From: Diospyros lotus
Lineage: Eukaryota; Streptophyta; Magnoliopsida; Ericales; Ebenaceae
Assembly (NCBI RefSeq): GCF_014633365.1
Contig: NC_068344.1
Span: 10,927,669 to 10,991,668, forward strand
DNA: 64,000 nt
Direction: 5' to 3'
The notes under the pieces are model-generated. The model had not been told where the DNA came from, ran no database searches, and worked only from the letters and a program-made list of their open reading frames with translations. Made by a program: the position numbers and the translations under genes. This document shows, piece after piece, positions 1-11,037 of this stretch. Numbering within the stretch: the first letter of the stretch is position 1; each line of letters begins with the position of its first letter.

Positions 1-899
1 TGTAGGCTTAGATAGCTTCTACTTTCAACTTTGAATTGATGTTGAATGTTGGTGTGCTCGTCAAAGAGTTCAAGTACTGTTGTGCATTTTTATTAAGAAA
101 AAAACTATTAATTAATTACACTGATTTAAGGGCACTGGTTAAGTCCCAACATTTCAATGTTAGGCTTTAACCTTTCTTTCTCTTTTCCTCAATATAGCTT
201 GGATGGCTGATTGTGGAGGGTCAATGGTGAGATGATCTTATGCGTTGGGTCAAGAATGGCCAAGGCTTTTTAAAGTATATATATATACTCGTAGTTAGGG
301 CTTTTTTGAAAAATGTTTATCTTTTTTCTTTTTAATTTTTCTGCATTGAATAAGTGTTTTCTTTAGAATGAAAAATTCTTTTTTTTCTTTTTTCATATGT
401 TATGAATAACTGACGATTACAATAAAATTTTTATAATTGACTTAGTTTAAGGTTATTTGAAAAAATAAATGAAATGATGACATTAATTTCACAAAATAAA
501 TTATGATTGCAATATGATAGTACTAGTCCAAAAGTATTTTTAATTGAAAAATCAAATTACATACTATCGACTGTGATATTGACCAACTTTCTGATGGCTT
601 GATGCCTTGCATGATTGATGAATTATATCTATATATATTGAGAGGAGAATATGGTCACTTTTATTCTTACTATAAATTATAATAATTATAGGAGCATTAA
701 TAGCTCGTTAATTATATAACATTGTAGGATTCCTTTTATTAATTAAGTTTAAGAAACTTGTGGATAGAGCAAACCATGTGGCTATTTTCTTGTACGTAGA
801 ACGGTCGGTCATGTGTAGCAACTCCCAACAATTTCAAGAGATGTCATGTTTATGAGGTTTAATTATATATGTTGTCTTCACCTATACACTATGTCATAT
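1..899. other. AT-rich intergenic sequence, no gene seen
   Basis: No coding frame with recognisable protein similarity and no splice-supported gene on either strand. The stretch is AT-rich with homopolymer runs. It ends at a 5-bp target duplication (catat, 895-899) that borders the solo LTR to its right. Confidence 0.6.
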
Positions 900-1677
900 T
901 GTTGGATATGAAGCATCAAACGACATCGTTGCTCTTAGCTGGTTAGAGGGCCACGTGTTGTAATTGCAGCTTGCCATTTGGTAGCTATTGGATGGCAACA
1001 CGTGGTAACCATTAGCAGCCCCTGATGGCGCCCGATTGTTCTCTCTCTTGCTCGATCTTATTCTCTGCTCGCCTGCTATTTTTGTTGGAATAATCAATCG
1101 TGCTTGCACGATTGAATCTCAGCCGTCCTTCAGTGCTTTATGAGGCTCAATCCCAGCCATTCTTCATAGCTTTTAATCTCGCCTCGGGATGTGTTCAGAT
1201 GAGACGAAAAATTGAAAAAGGTGAGAAGAAGAAAAGCAAGAAGAAAAGATAGATCCGAGCGTTTTTGGGTTGAAGGCTCTCGTCTTCGGGCTAGGGTTCT
1301 CTGGTTTGCTCTCTATTTTCTTTTCTTCTGTAAATGCTTTGTATAGTGTATGTTCTATGGTTCGATTAGGTTGCTTTTAATCTGTATTAAGTGATTATAG
1401 GGCAAGTTTTGTTTCTCGAACCATCGTATGTACAGAATGATCAAGAGATTTTATATGTGGGTGTAATATCTGATTCTATTCATAGTTCAATGAGCTTTTT
1501 TCATCAAAACTCAACGTGGATATAGCCTCGTTTTGAGGTGAACCACGGTAAATCTCTTGTGTCTCGTTTTTCGTTTTCGTTTCTGTTTTGTGTATGTTTA
1601 TATGTGCTTCCAGTTTTGTTCTGTTTGTGGTTGAAATATTGAGAAAAACCCTAAGGTTTTGTTGTTAGCTCCCAACA
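900..1677 (+). mobile_element. Solo LTR, copia-type (TGTTGG...CCAACA)
   Basis: A 778-bp unit starts TGTTGGATATG and ends GCTCCCAACA, so it has the TG...CA ends and short inverted repeat of an LTR. It is flanked by a perfect 5-bp target duplication, catat at 895-899 and 1678-1682. No internal domain or second LTR adjoins it, so it is best read as a solo LTR left by recombination. TGTTGG termini are common in Ty1/copia LTRs; that assignment is inference. The open frame read within it on the - strand (894-1109) has no protein similarity I recognise. Confidence 0.8.
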
Positions 1678-1682
1678 CATAT

Positions 1683-2888
1683 ATATTAATACAATTAATA
1701 AAAGGTAATTGCTACGTTATTCACCTCCAGAAAACGGAAGTACGTAGCAATACTCACTCCAAAAAAAGGTGGGTCTCACAAAGTATGTGCCAGAACACGA
1801 AGTAACTAACAAAAATGGAATATAATTAAGAAACTGTGCATAACAAAAAATAAACTTATAAAAAATGGCCAGATTTTTTTTTTTGGCATTTGGTAAGAAA
1901 TTGTGTATTTTGGCATATACCATCTGACTCAATTTTTCTAGAGCTTCACGATGGTACTAAAATCAAACTGTAACTCCAACTAGTTCTCACATTTTAGGGG
2001 AGAGAGTAGCGTTACTACCGGTGGCAGCATAGCAATCACCTTAATAAAATTTGGATCAAATTAATTTTTTTTTTTCTGTATATACCTCGAATATTATAAC
2101 ATAATGTTGATGAAAAACACTTAAAATTAAGCAGGAAGTTGAGAGTGGAAACCTAACACAAAATAAATACTGGGAAGCAACGGTAGGACAGAGAACCCAC
2201 TCTTCCAGACCTGTATACAAGTAGCTGGTGTCCACCATGACTGCTAAGTATATATTGATAAGAAACATGGCCCAGTTATCTTTTCTTATCCAAACACTTA
2301 CATTAATTGCAACCTGTATATCTCCCTTCTTTAATATCCATCATGCCAATCTTTTATTATCCAACTACCTATACAGTATACCCATTATGCTTTCTTAAAT
2401 TTTTTGACCTAAAGTACTCATGAGCCATGACCGTTACAGAATTACAGCCTTGCCCTTTAGGCATTGAAGTATATCCATTGACAATATATAGGCTAAGTGT
2501 AAGTAAGAAAATCTAAATCATCATATAAGAAAAAAATAAATCAATCCAGTGTCAATCCAATTAAAATTTACATGGGTATATTAATTAAAAAATATCAATC
2601 ACACACCTCCCTAATCAACCTTCATAAATAAAAAGACATAAGACATGTTGTTCCACTAACTTTTGTTTTCCAATCACCCACATCCACATGCCGTCTAAGT
2701 ACTGGTCTAGTTTTGCTTCCAATTCCATCAAGAAAAGAATACTTTTGCATAATTAGCTTTTTCTATTGTTTCCATATATAGGGTTATGAATATCTGGCAA
2801 TATGTAATTTTCAGGCACCCAAGAAATACCCTTATTGATAAAAGAGTTGTGATTTGTCAGTGATATGATCCTAGAGTACGTATTTTCT
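1683..2888. other. Intergenic sequence upstream of the SEO-like gene
   Basis: Short open frames on the - strand have no recognisable motifs. The right end carries the target duplication of a SINE (tagagta..., from 2872). Confidence 0.5.
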
Positions 2889-3062
2889 TCTTCTTTTTTT
2901 TTTTTTTCATTTGTACAGGATTATTAATTTCTGTTTTTGGTGAAGAGTTATAAACGATATTCTACTCCAAATGAGTGTGGCTACAAGGAGCCGAACTCAA
3001 GACATTGTCACGAGAGAGCCTTCGGGTGCTAGCCAACTTCTACTAGACCAGCATCACATTGG
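2889..3062 (-). mobile_element. tRNA-derived SINE, copy 1
   Basis: On the - strand the unit starts near CCAATGTGATGCTGGTCTAG and ends in an A-rich tail (the T-run at about 2890-2908 on the + strand). It carries a Pol III A-box-like sequence (TGGTCTAGTAGA, degenerate) and a B-box-like AGTTCGGCTCC, and it matches most of the SINE at 9912-10111. Imperfect target duplications beginning tagagta flank it (2872 and 3063). It is more diverged than the other copy, so probably older. Confidence 0.75.
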
Positions 3063-3352
3063 TAGAGTATCTTTTCTTTATTTATAGTATATATATACAG
3101 TTCACACAGAAATTCAACTTAAAATTACTGTAAGATAATGACTGCTGACTTGTCTATATTTGAAATATTAAAAGTCCTTGCTTTATTTTAAATGCCCCGC
3201 TCTATCCCCAGAGAAAACGTCAATCTATTTCTGTTTGACAACTTATTAAAAAAGAGACAAAAGAAGTAAAAATTGGTAGCACGTTAAAGGCACGTTGGCT
3301 TCATCAAAATGCTAAGTCATTTATTTCATTTAAATCTCCTTCAGCAGAATGG

Positions 3353-3421
3353 CCATAAATAGGGCACAAACTGATTTGAGTCCAAACATTATTAAAGTTT
3401 TGGATCAATCTTGCTTTGCTT
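3353..3421 (+). promoter_or_regulatory. Probable TATA box and original 5' leader of the SEO-like gene
   Basis: ccATAAATAgg at 3353-3363 is a TATA-like element. Before the hAT insertion at 3422 it lay only about 80-90 bp from the SEO start codon, the normal distance for a core promoter plus a short leader. The sequence from about 3385 to 3421 would be the original 5' UTR, continuing at 4530-4547. This is inference from spacing; no transcript evidence is available. Confidence 0.4.
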
Positions 3422-3469
3422 CAGCCCACAAGAAAATTGAATTAGGTAGACTTAAATTTGCAATTGTTT

Positions 3470-3884
3470 GACCCCGGCCCACCCCCAGCCCCCCTCTAGA
3501 AACCCTTCTCTTCCCCACTTCTTCTTCCTCTCTCGACCTCACTCTCGCTCTCTCTCACCCTCGCCGCCTCTCGCTCTCTGCCTCCTCTCTCTTCCTCGTC
3601 CGGCGTCCGCTCGCGCTGGCCCTCGCTCTCTGCATCTCTCTTGCTCGCGCTCGCCCTCGGCCCCTCGCTCTCTTCATCTCTCTTGCTCGCGCTCGCCCTC
3701 GGCCCCTCTTGCTCTCGCCTCTCGCTTGCCCTCGCTCGCCCTCGCCCTCGCCCTTTTCTCTTGCTCTCGCTCTCGCCGGCCCTAGCTGCTGCGACGCTGC
3801 CTCTCGGGTCTCGGCGTCTCGCCCTCTGCTCTGCCTCTCGGCCTCGCCCTTGCTCGCTGCCTTGCTTCATTCGATTGAGAGCTA
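3470..3884 (+). repeat. CT/GC-rich low-complexity leader within the hAT element
   Basis: Long irregular runs of CTCGC, CTCTC and CCCTCG make this by far the most GC-rich stretch in the first 38 kb. Open frames exist on both strands only because such sequence lacks stop codons. It ends in ..GAGCTAG|GTAATTT, a possible splice donor, so it may be the non-coding first exon and promoter of the hAT transposase. Confidence 0.5.
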
Positions 3885-4212
3885 GGTAATTTTTTTTGCC
3901 TCTGCCTCTGCTTAACAGGTAAAATAAATTGTTTCAATTTGTTTGTGGGTTTCAACTTTGTTGTTGATTGATTCGTTGAAGCTGTTGTCTTTTTTGAGCA
4001 AGTTATAAGTGATTTTTTTGCTAATTTTATGTCTGCTTAGAGTTGGTTGTTTGATTGCTGCATTCGGTTAGGATTAGGAATACAATTGTCAATTGTTAAT
4101 TTGTTATATTGGCCTTGCATTTGCCTCAAATCTTGAGTTAAATATTTTAATTGTTCGATTATTGAATTATGTTATTTTTTGTTTGTGTATCTTAGAGTTA
4201 AATATTTGAATT

Positions 4213-4470
4213 ATGTTATTTCTGCGAAGAAAGGAAAAACATTGTTATCTTTTTTTAAAAAAAAAGATCATCATACTAGTGAAAGTACTTCAACTAATAA
4301 TGTGCAAAATCAATCTAGTGAATTTACACCAATTCCTTCAAGTTTATCTCCTGAAATTGAAGTTTCTCTATCTTCAAATCCTGAATGTCAATTGTCTTCT
4401 TGTATTGAAAGTACCTCATCGAGCTCAAGTATAATGAAAATTTGTTGTATTGACTTTTTAGTTATATAAG
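4213..4470 (+). pseudogene. N-terminal fragment of a hAT (TTF/ZMYM1-like) transposase
   Basis: The frame reads KKGKTLLSFFKKKDHH followed by a Ser/Thr/Asn-rich stretch. This looks like the start of plant hAT transposases of the zinc-finger MYM type 1-like group (a K..SFFK(R/K)KD motif before a polar linker). The TTF zinc finger, dimerisation domain and DDE catalytic region are absent because the element is deleted to 1.1 kb, so it cannot encode a working transposase. The family call rests on a short motif and on the 8-bp target duplication of the element. Confidence 0.5.
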
Positions 4471-4547
4471 AATTTTATTGCATTAACTTTTTAAAATTTC
4501 AGCCCCCCAACCTAAATGGATTGCCCCTGCTTTGCTTGAACATCTAG

Positions 4548-7500
4548 ATGGCTAACGGTGAATCATCGGTGAGTTCAAGTTCTGGAGAGCAGTTTCGGTT
4601 AGTTGATCTGAAACATCCCAGATTGAACGACGAGGAAATCAAAATCCAAGTGAAGCAAACCCATGCAAAACATTACGCACTGGTGCTACGTCAACCACTT
4701 CTTGTCTCCATTTCCCATATCCTGGAGCCTGCCACCAATTTTGTTGATTCAATATTGCTGGTAAGAAATTACAATCTGTTGCTAATAGTTTTTCTTGGTA
4801 AACAATGTTTTAAGCATTGTTGTAAATTATCGTTAAAGTCTATGGATGATTTTAATTATTAAAGGAGAAGTATTAATATTAATTCCATTATAGTTACAAA
4901 ATATTATAAATATCTTTTTAAATGGGTAAATTAGATCTAGTCCTCACAAATACTTTCAATCGATGAGTAGCAGTTCATTTTGGTCAGTTCGTACAGCTGC
5001 TATTTTGCCACTCAATAAAATGAAATCGATTCATACACAGCCACCTCAATGAGGTCTCGGGCTTCAATTTCTTTCTTTTTTTTTGGCAAAAGCTTACACA
5101 ATCAAATAACTTGTAGTTTGTAAAAATTTCTCTCTCAAATAACTTTTTATTTTTCACTCATACACATTTTTTTCACTTTCAATGAACTTTTCTGAGTTAG
5201 AAAATTCTGACTTTCAAATGCATTTATGCAGGACAACAGAATATCCGAAAATGGGACTAAGTTAGAGACCAATAAACTTTTAGAGCTTAACTCAACATTT
5301 TCAGAGTTGGATGCATTGGTAGGTGGTCGATGTTTCAGCACTTGCACTCTTCTGGTGCGTACTCCAAACAAAGTTTTTTCTTTTTATTTTTCCGGCAATA
5401 TTCCATATACCCTTGCATTCATTGCTTTATGTATCATAGTTATGCTTCTACAAACTTTACACACTCAGTACGACGACTTTATTTAATTGAATCTACCTGA
5501 AATTTAAATAGTAGATGTATCCACTTAAACTATTTTTATGGAAACATATGTGTATGACATTGAAGGTTATTTAAATTCTTTGTTTGATATGACAATTGAA
5601 AATGATCTTATATTCTTAGGAATGTAATATGAACATGTTTATTTAAACTTAGTTAACTTCTAAATTTTTTTGATGAGAACAAGGGATATATTATATCTAC
5701 TTCGGTTATGTTGTTTTATCACATGTTTTAAAAGGTGTGTTGCACTTCATTGATACTTTTGAATGGGTACATGCAGGATAGGGAAGTAGTCGATAGAGAT
5801 ATTGAGTCAGGAGCCTCTATTCTGCAAGAGTTTTCAACCATATCTGAGCTTAAAACATTGGCGGGACATGATTATTTCATGATTCCTACTCTCATGGTCC
5901 TTACTAGACCCACTTAATCTTTTTTTAAATGATATAGATTCTTAACACTTCTTACACCTAGTGTGCAAAACATCAATTACTTACTATTTTTGTCAACTAT
6001 CAGATGGAAAAGATTGCAAACAATGCTGTACAGATGTCTAATGAGATTAATGTTCATATGGCGTCAATGGATTTACTTAAATTCTTATCGAACTTATCAT
6101 GGGATGCAAAGACAGTAAATACCATGAGCTGTTTTGTTTTCAAATTTCTGGAGTTCTTGGGGTTCTTGCTTCATGGTACTAACCAACCAATAACTGATTT
6201 AGCCTCATCAATGGCAACCTTAAAGGAAAACCATATTTCTCTTGTGGGCTCCCCACTTGAGAAATTTCAAGTACCACTTGACCAGCTTAACAATCTCATC
6301 AGGCTCACATTAGAAGTGATTGAATACATCTCTAAATTTACACTGTTGGCCGACACAGAGTACAACAAGGAAGACCTCTTATCAATGTGTGCATATTGGG
6401 CAATTCTAAGTGTGGTAGTTTGCTACATTCAAATTACTTTGCTCATGCACAATGGGTAAGTTCTTATTTCTTTCAGTTCCGACTTTCAAAAGTCCCATAT
6501 TTAAGTATTTTTAACATGAAAAAATGTAGGAATGTAATTGAACTGCTTAATCTAGTAGTGCGCTATGTTTTTCCTATTGATCTTTTGATTTCAATATATT
6601 ATTTGCTAATCTATTTGTCTTCTTTGTTCTCCCATAGCAAAATAATAAAATAATTGAAAATTAGAAACAATCAGGGAGAATATATAGATTACCAAAAACT
6701 CCCATATTATTAGAAAAAGACTTAATTAGATTAATATTCCTATTCCTTATATATTATATTGTTCCAAAATTTCTCATAATCACTTGCAACTAACTCGATA
6801 AAAATCACACACATCATTCCCTATCCCTCTTTAATTATACTTCTTATTTAATGATAAATGTTATACATATACCTCAATTTTATATCATTCTATGTTACAC
6901 TAGGCCTTAATTAAATATGGCTATTCATTTTTTTTTAATGGGTCTAATGAAAATTTTAAAGGTGATGTAATGGTGTAGTTATGTGTGGTTGGGTGTGGGT
7001 GCTGGTGCCCACATTAACAATTTGCAAACTCATAGTCTATTCATAGAGTGGCTTACCCAAATGCCCCTCTGCCTCGTAGATTTTGTACCCGTGAGAACCC
7101 ACTTCATCTAAATACTTGGTGGATGTTGATAAAGGTAAATTAATAAACAAATCATGCACATCTTTATAGAAAGCTAAATAAAAGTCTAATAACAAAGCTA
7201 TATCTTAGTATTGTTTTTCAACCCTATATTTAGATATTATTTCTCATAACTAAGTTTGATCTCGATATGTAAAACAAGGGGCAAGCTATATATACACATA
7301 CACGCACTTTTATCATAATTGTGCCCATGTAGTCACAAATCTCAATCCTGTAAACAAATTATTATGTTATAGTCTAAATTATCGAAAGCAACATTAGATA
7401 ATTAAAAGTAATTTAACAATATGTCTAAGATGCCCTGAACATTGTCATAAAATAAAGTATAATTAATTGAGACAAATTAAGATGGCCTAAGCATATATTG

Positions 7501-10437
7501 ATAATATATTTTAGACTTTAGGGTCTTGATTTTGTTATTATAATTGTTGGTTTAGCTGATAAGGGTTGAAGCACTTCTTTTGTAAGGCCTAAGTTTGACT
7601 TTCATTGTAAGCTGTCTCTCTTTTATAAGTAACAATCGTAAATTGCTCATTAAGACAGATTTGTGATATTTATTTTCTCTTTGTAATTTTTAACCATCTA
7701 AACCACTGGATATTAAATGATTTGTCTTATTTTATTTAAATAAAGTTTGTTTTGCTTTATAGGGAAGTGGCATTAGAGGCGTCCCACTTAATATCCAATC
7801 TTAGCCACATTCTGAACGACCTCAAGCATCACTATACAATTTGCAAACCACAAATAGGTACAATGTGTGTACTTGTTTTATAAAATTGATATTTTTTAAT
7901 ATTTTCAACAACCCAATTTTAGTTTAAACTGAATGAACTTAATATTAGACTGAAGATTTATTATTAATTGATTTTTGTAGAGGAGATGGAGGCTCATTTG
8001 AAGCACATTGCACTTTTTGAAGATGCTTTTAGCAATAAAAAACAAATATCTGACACACCTACTGAAATGTCAGAGTTAATGAAGAGTTTCATGTATTCTA
8101 AAGATGGCATTCATTCATTGATGGTTCAACTAAATCTATGGTTAGTATATGCTAATATTTATATTTTGCGGTTGAATATATATTTCGATCAAAAAAATAA
8201 AAATAAAGCACTCTTGTTTAAAAGTTTTAATTTTAGGTGTTTTATTTTTTTAAAAATTGAATTCACACATGAGAAGTATTTCCTTAGTTTAATTGATGTA
8301 GACATATCATTGTATGTCATAAATTCCATCTATTACTTGTTGAGCTCCAGCACTTCAATGAACAACCCTCAAACCATGCATATTGTGCTCAAAATCTGAT
8401 AGCATAAATCCAAATATATATATATATATATATTATGTGAAATTGATAGAAATTGTTCTTGCAAAAGAAAAGAAAAAAAAAAAGACAGCTAAATACTTGG
8501 TGCGTACTATATATCCTACACAATCTCATAGTATTTTATTTTGTGTTTTCAAGTCAAAGTTTTAGTAGGATCCATTAAACTTAGTTATATAACTAGGATC
8601 TAATAAAAGCACTGATATTGGACTAAGAAAACATTTCATCCAAGTGGGGTAAATTAAATTGACATTCATTTTTTTAAATTGTTACATATAATGCTTATTT
8701 GTTTTTGTTTCAATTACATTCATCCTCGTATGGATGATAGATCTGTAGCCATGAACTATTGAAGTGCATAAATATGTTCAAAGTGGCGGTTTTGCAATTA
8801 TAAACTATTCAGAAAAGAGAAATGACATTGTTGTTTCAGAAAGAAAAGATAAAAAAAAGAGAAGTGACAGTGCATACAATTTATTTGACTTTGAATACTT
8901 TAAATTTGGATGGTAGTTTTATATTAGTTTGAGATGCATTGTTTTTTCTTTTCTCTTGTCAAACAGGTTGATTTAGAGGTGCTAAAGGAGAAAGCTGTCA
9001 TATTCTTTATTTCTAACCTAAATATAGACACTAAGAGGATTTCATATTTTCTAAACATCTACGTGAAAATAAAAGAAGAAAATTACTACAAAATTGTGTG
9101 GGTTCCATTTGTGTTGAAATGGACAGAAGATTTGAGACAAAAATTTGAAAAGTTAAAATCAAAGATGCCATGGTATATTGTGTGCTATGATTCACCAATT
9201 ACAGGTGTTTGGTACATCAAGGGACGACCGTCCTTTTTCCAAGGCATAGAGTCATATGTTATAATTGATCTGCGACATGAAAATCAGTACCAAGATCGAC
9301 GTCCAAATTGCTCTGGCTATTCTCTCAAGTTTGTGGAAGCTGAGCACTTCCCCTTCAAACGCTTATCCATTGGAGGTAAGTTGGTAACATTATTACACAC
9401 ACTTAGAAGGCACTTAATTCAGGGAACTGTTATTAATTTATTTATTATTTTGCTACATTAGCTACATTACTTACAAGATTAGGATCATTCTTGTTTATTG
9501 AAGTTTGTTTGTGGGAAAAAGAAAAACATCACATTATTTTTCACATTTATATTTATTCTTAGTATTAGATAGATAAAACAAAAATTTTTAACATTGGATA
9601 GGAGGAAATGTGAATTCTAACTTATAGGATCTTAACCTTTTGAGATTCATTTTAGATTGACAGATATTTATAAATTAATTAAATAATTATATATTCCTCT
9701 TTTACTTGCATATAGTAAGAAAATCTCTAGCATAGAAAAAAAAATGCTATTTTAAATTTTAAAAAAAACCTACCAATTAATACTTAATATTGGAACTTGT
9801 CCAAAATCTAGGCAAACTAAATAATAAAATTAGTTGTTTAACTTAAAAACTCAATTCATAAAATTTATATTGGTTTGGATCTAAACAATTAGATTGAATA
9901 ACATTTACCCACCAATGTGGTGTTGGTCTAGTCGGAAGTTGGCTAGCACCCGAAGGCTCTCTCGTGACAATATCCTGAGTTCGAATCCTTGGAGTCACAC
10001 TCATTGCGAGGGAATTTCAGGTTTACAACTCTTTACCCTGAACAAGGATTAGTCTCACACCTAATGTGGTATGAGGAAACCCTGATAAAAAAAAAAGAAA
10101 AAAAGATTTAGTAACATTTACCCAAGTCATAGGACAAATTAAGCCCTTTCCTCTTCTATTAAACTTCAATATTAAGAGCATTAGCTCTATGACCTGACAA
10201 ATAAGTTGTTTTCTTGTAGGACCTTATTTTTGTTTTCATTCTGCACCGCCAACTCTTCTTCATCTGTATCCAGAACGACATGAAGAGGATGTGAATCAAG
10301 CGAAGCCTCCTAATGGGTTCCGTGGTTTGCTTGCCAAGTGTACAAGAGGCAACTTTATGAATCCTAAACATACGAAACTCAATTCAGCAGATGCAACCAG
10401 CAAGGCATCTGCAAGTGGTAATGCAAAACAGACATAA
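4548..10437 (+). CDS. SIEVE ELEMENT OCCLUSION (SEO) family protein, C-terminally atypical
   Basis: Exons: 4548-4760, 5232-5354, 5777-5896, 6004-6455, 7763-7857, 7981-8144, 8967-9375, 10220-10437. All are bounded by AG/GT, and the phases join into one open frame of 1794 nt (597 aa plus stop). SEO proteins are phloem P-proteins that form sieve-tube filaments. Supporting segments in family order: an N-terminal QVKQTHAKHY helix region; LKFLSNLSWDAKTV and CAYWAILSVVVCYIQIT in exon 4; the EVALEASHLISNLSHIL helix in exon 5; MYSKDGIHSL in exon 6; VDLEVLKEKAVIFFISNLNI and KLKSKMPWY in exon 7. Typical SEO proteins are about 700-800 aa and end in a Cys-containing tail; here the sequence stops resembling the family soon after MPWY, and the last exon is unrecognised. 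Exons 2 and 3 resemble each other. A SINE lies in the last intron and a hAT element in the leader. It may be a diverged or decaying paralogue. Confidence 0.75.
5232..5354 (+). other. SEO-like gene, exon 2 (first copy of duplicated exon)
   Basis: 41 codons between a pyrimidine-rich acceptor (tttatgcag) and a donor GTGCGT, starting and ending in phase 0. It encodes DNRISENG...LNSTFSELDALVGG. It has the same phase, nearly the same length and the same residue pattern (a Leu, then STxSEL..L.G) as the next exon. Confidence 0.6.
5777..5896 (+). other. SEO-like gene, exon 3 (second copy of duplicated exon)
   Basis: 40 codons after acceptor acatgcag and before a weaker donor GTCCTT. It encodes DREVVDRD...FSTISELKTLAGH, similar in layout to exon 2. 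As both are phase 0, either or both could be included without a frame change, so this could also be an alternative exon. Confidence 0.55.
8407..8434. repeat. (AT)n microsatellite in SEO intron 6
   Basis: A simple AT dinucleotide run within the intron between 8145 and 8966. No other element could be defined in that intron. Confidence 0.7.
9912..10111 (+). mobile_element. tRNA-derived SINE, copy 2, in the last SEO intron
   Basis: About 200 bp flanked by a perfect 13-bp duplication, taacatttaccca, at 9899-9911 and 10112-10124. The head carries an A box (TGGTCTAGTCGG) and a B box (AGTTCGAATCC) spaced as in tRNA-derived Pol III promoters; the tail is A-rich (about 10086-10106). It matches the reverse-strand copy at 2889-3062. 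Insertion is in the sense direction of the host intron. The intact boxes and perfect duplication suggest a fairly recent insertion. Confidence 0.88.
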
Positions 10438-11037
10438 TCACCCAAATTTAAATAGGTGATGAAGTCTTTAATGAAGATGAGATTGCTGCCTCATTCTTGG
10501 ACCATTGGGATCGTAATAAAAAAAAGGAGAGAGACTATTATTTAAATAAGTGTTATTTCTATTTTTTTTAATTAAAGGTTATTTTTGTCCTTTTCTTCAT
10601 TCTAGGGTTGAGATTTGAGACTATTTAAACTACTTTCTTGTATTATTGAGGGTTGGTTGATTGATATTAGAGTTTACATACAATGGAGACAAGCTTGCAT
10701 TCAGCCAGCTAGAGCCTACATCAATCTTTGTAATTATGATTGCCTTGGATGATTGTTGATATCAGTAAGTTAGTAAGAAATTGCAACATTATATTATGTT
10801 CCCCTCCCCCCTCTTTAATAAGACTATAATCTGTTATTTATTGCCTATTTAGGTGGTCTATCTTTTTGTGTTGTATAAATTTAAGAATCTTGTATGTTTT
10901 TTGAGATTGTGGATGCTTTCTAGTTTTGAATAAAATATTAGACATTATTTGGCACATATTGATATCTATAAACTTGAACAAATGAACTTCGAAATTATGG
11001 AAAAACACTATTAGTATAGAAGAAAAACTCATCTTTC
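10438..11037. other. Sequence 3' of the SEO-like gene
   Basis: Probable 3' UTR and flank. aataaaaaaaagg near 10516 could act as a poly(A) signal region. No further exon of the missing SEO C-terminus was found here on either strand. Confidence 0.4.

Larger units (their letters stand above)
3422..4529 (+). mobile_element. hAT-superfamily element (internally deleted) in the SEO 5' leader
   Basis: The 1108-bp element is flanked by a perfect 8-bp duplication, ctttgctt, at 3414-3421 and 4530-4537, the hAT signature. The left end begins CAG. The right end, read inward, begins CAGGGGCAATCC and then resembles the end of the hAT MITE at 33451 (CAAGGGCGGATT, then GGGGG..GGCTGAAATT). The interior holds a GC/CT-rich stretch, a likely splice donor near 3884, and a fragment resembling the N-terminus of TTF-zinc-finger (ZMYM1-like) hAT transposases. 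It lies in the same direction as the SEO gene and ends 18 bp before its ATG. Confidence 0.8.

Noticed and set aside
3468..3889. Long open frames on both strands in the CT-rich block
   Set aside because: Low-complexity CT/GC repeats lack stop codons in all frames; the translations are Leu/Ser/Arg-rich with no domain. Treated as a leader of the hAT element.
9912..9990. Possible tRNA gene (A and B boxes)
   Set aside because: No cloverleaf can be folded; it has an A tail and TSD, so it is a SINE head.
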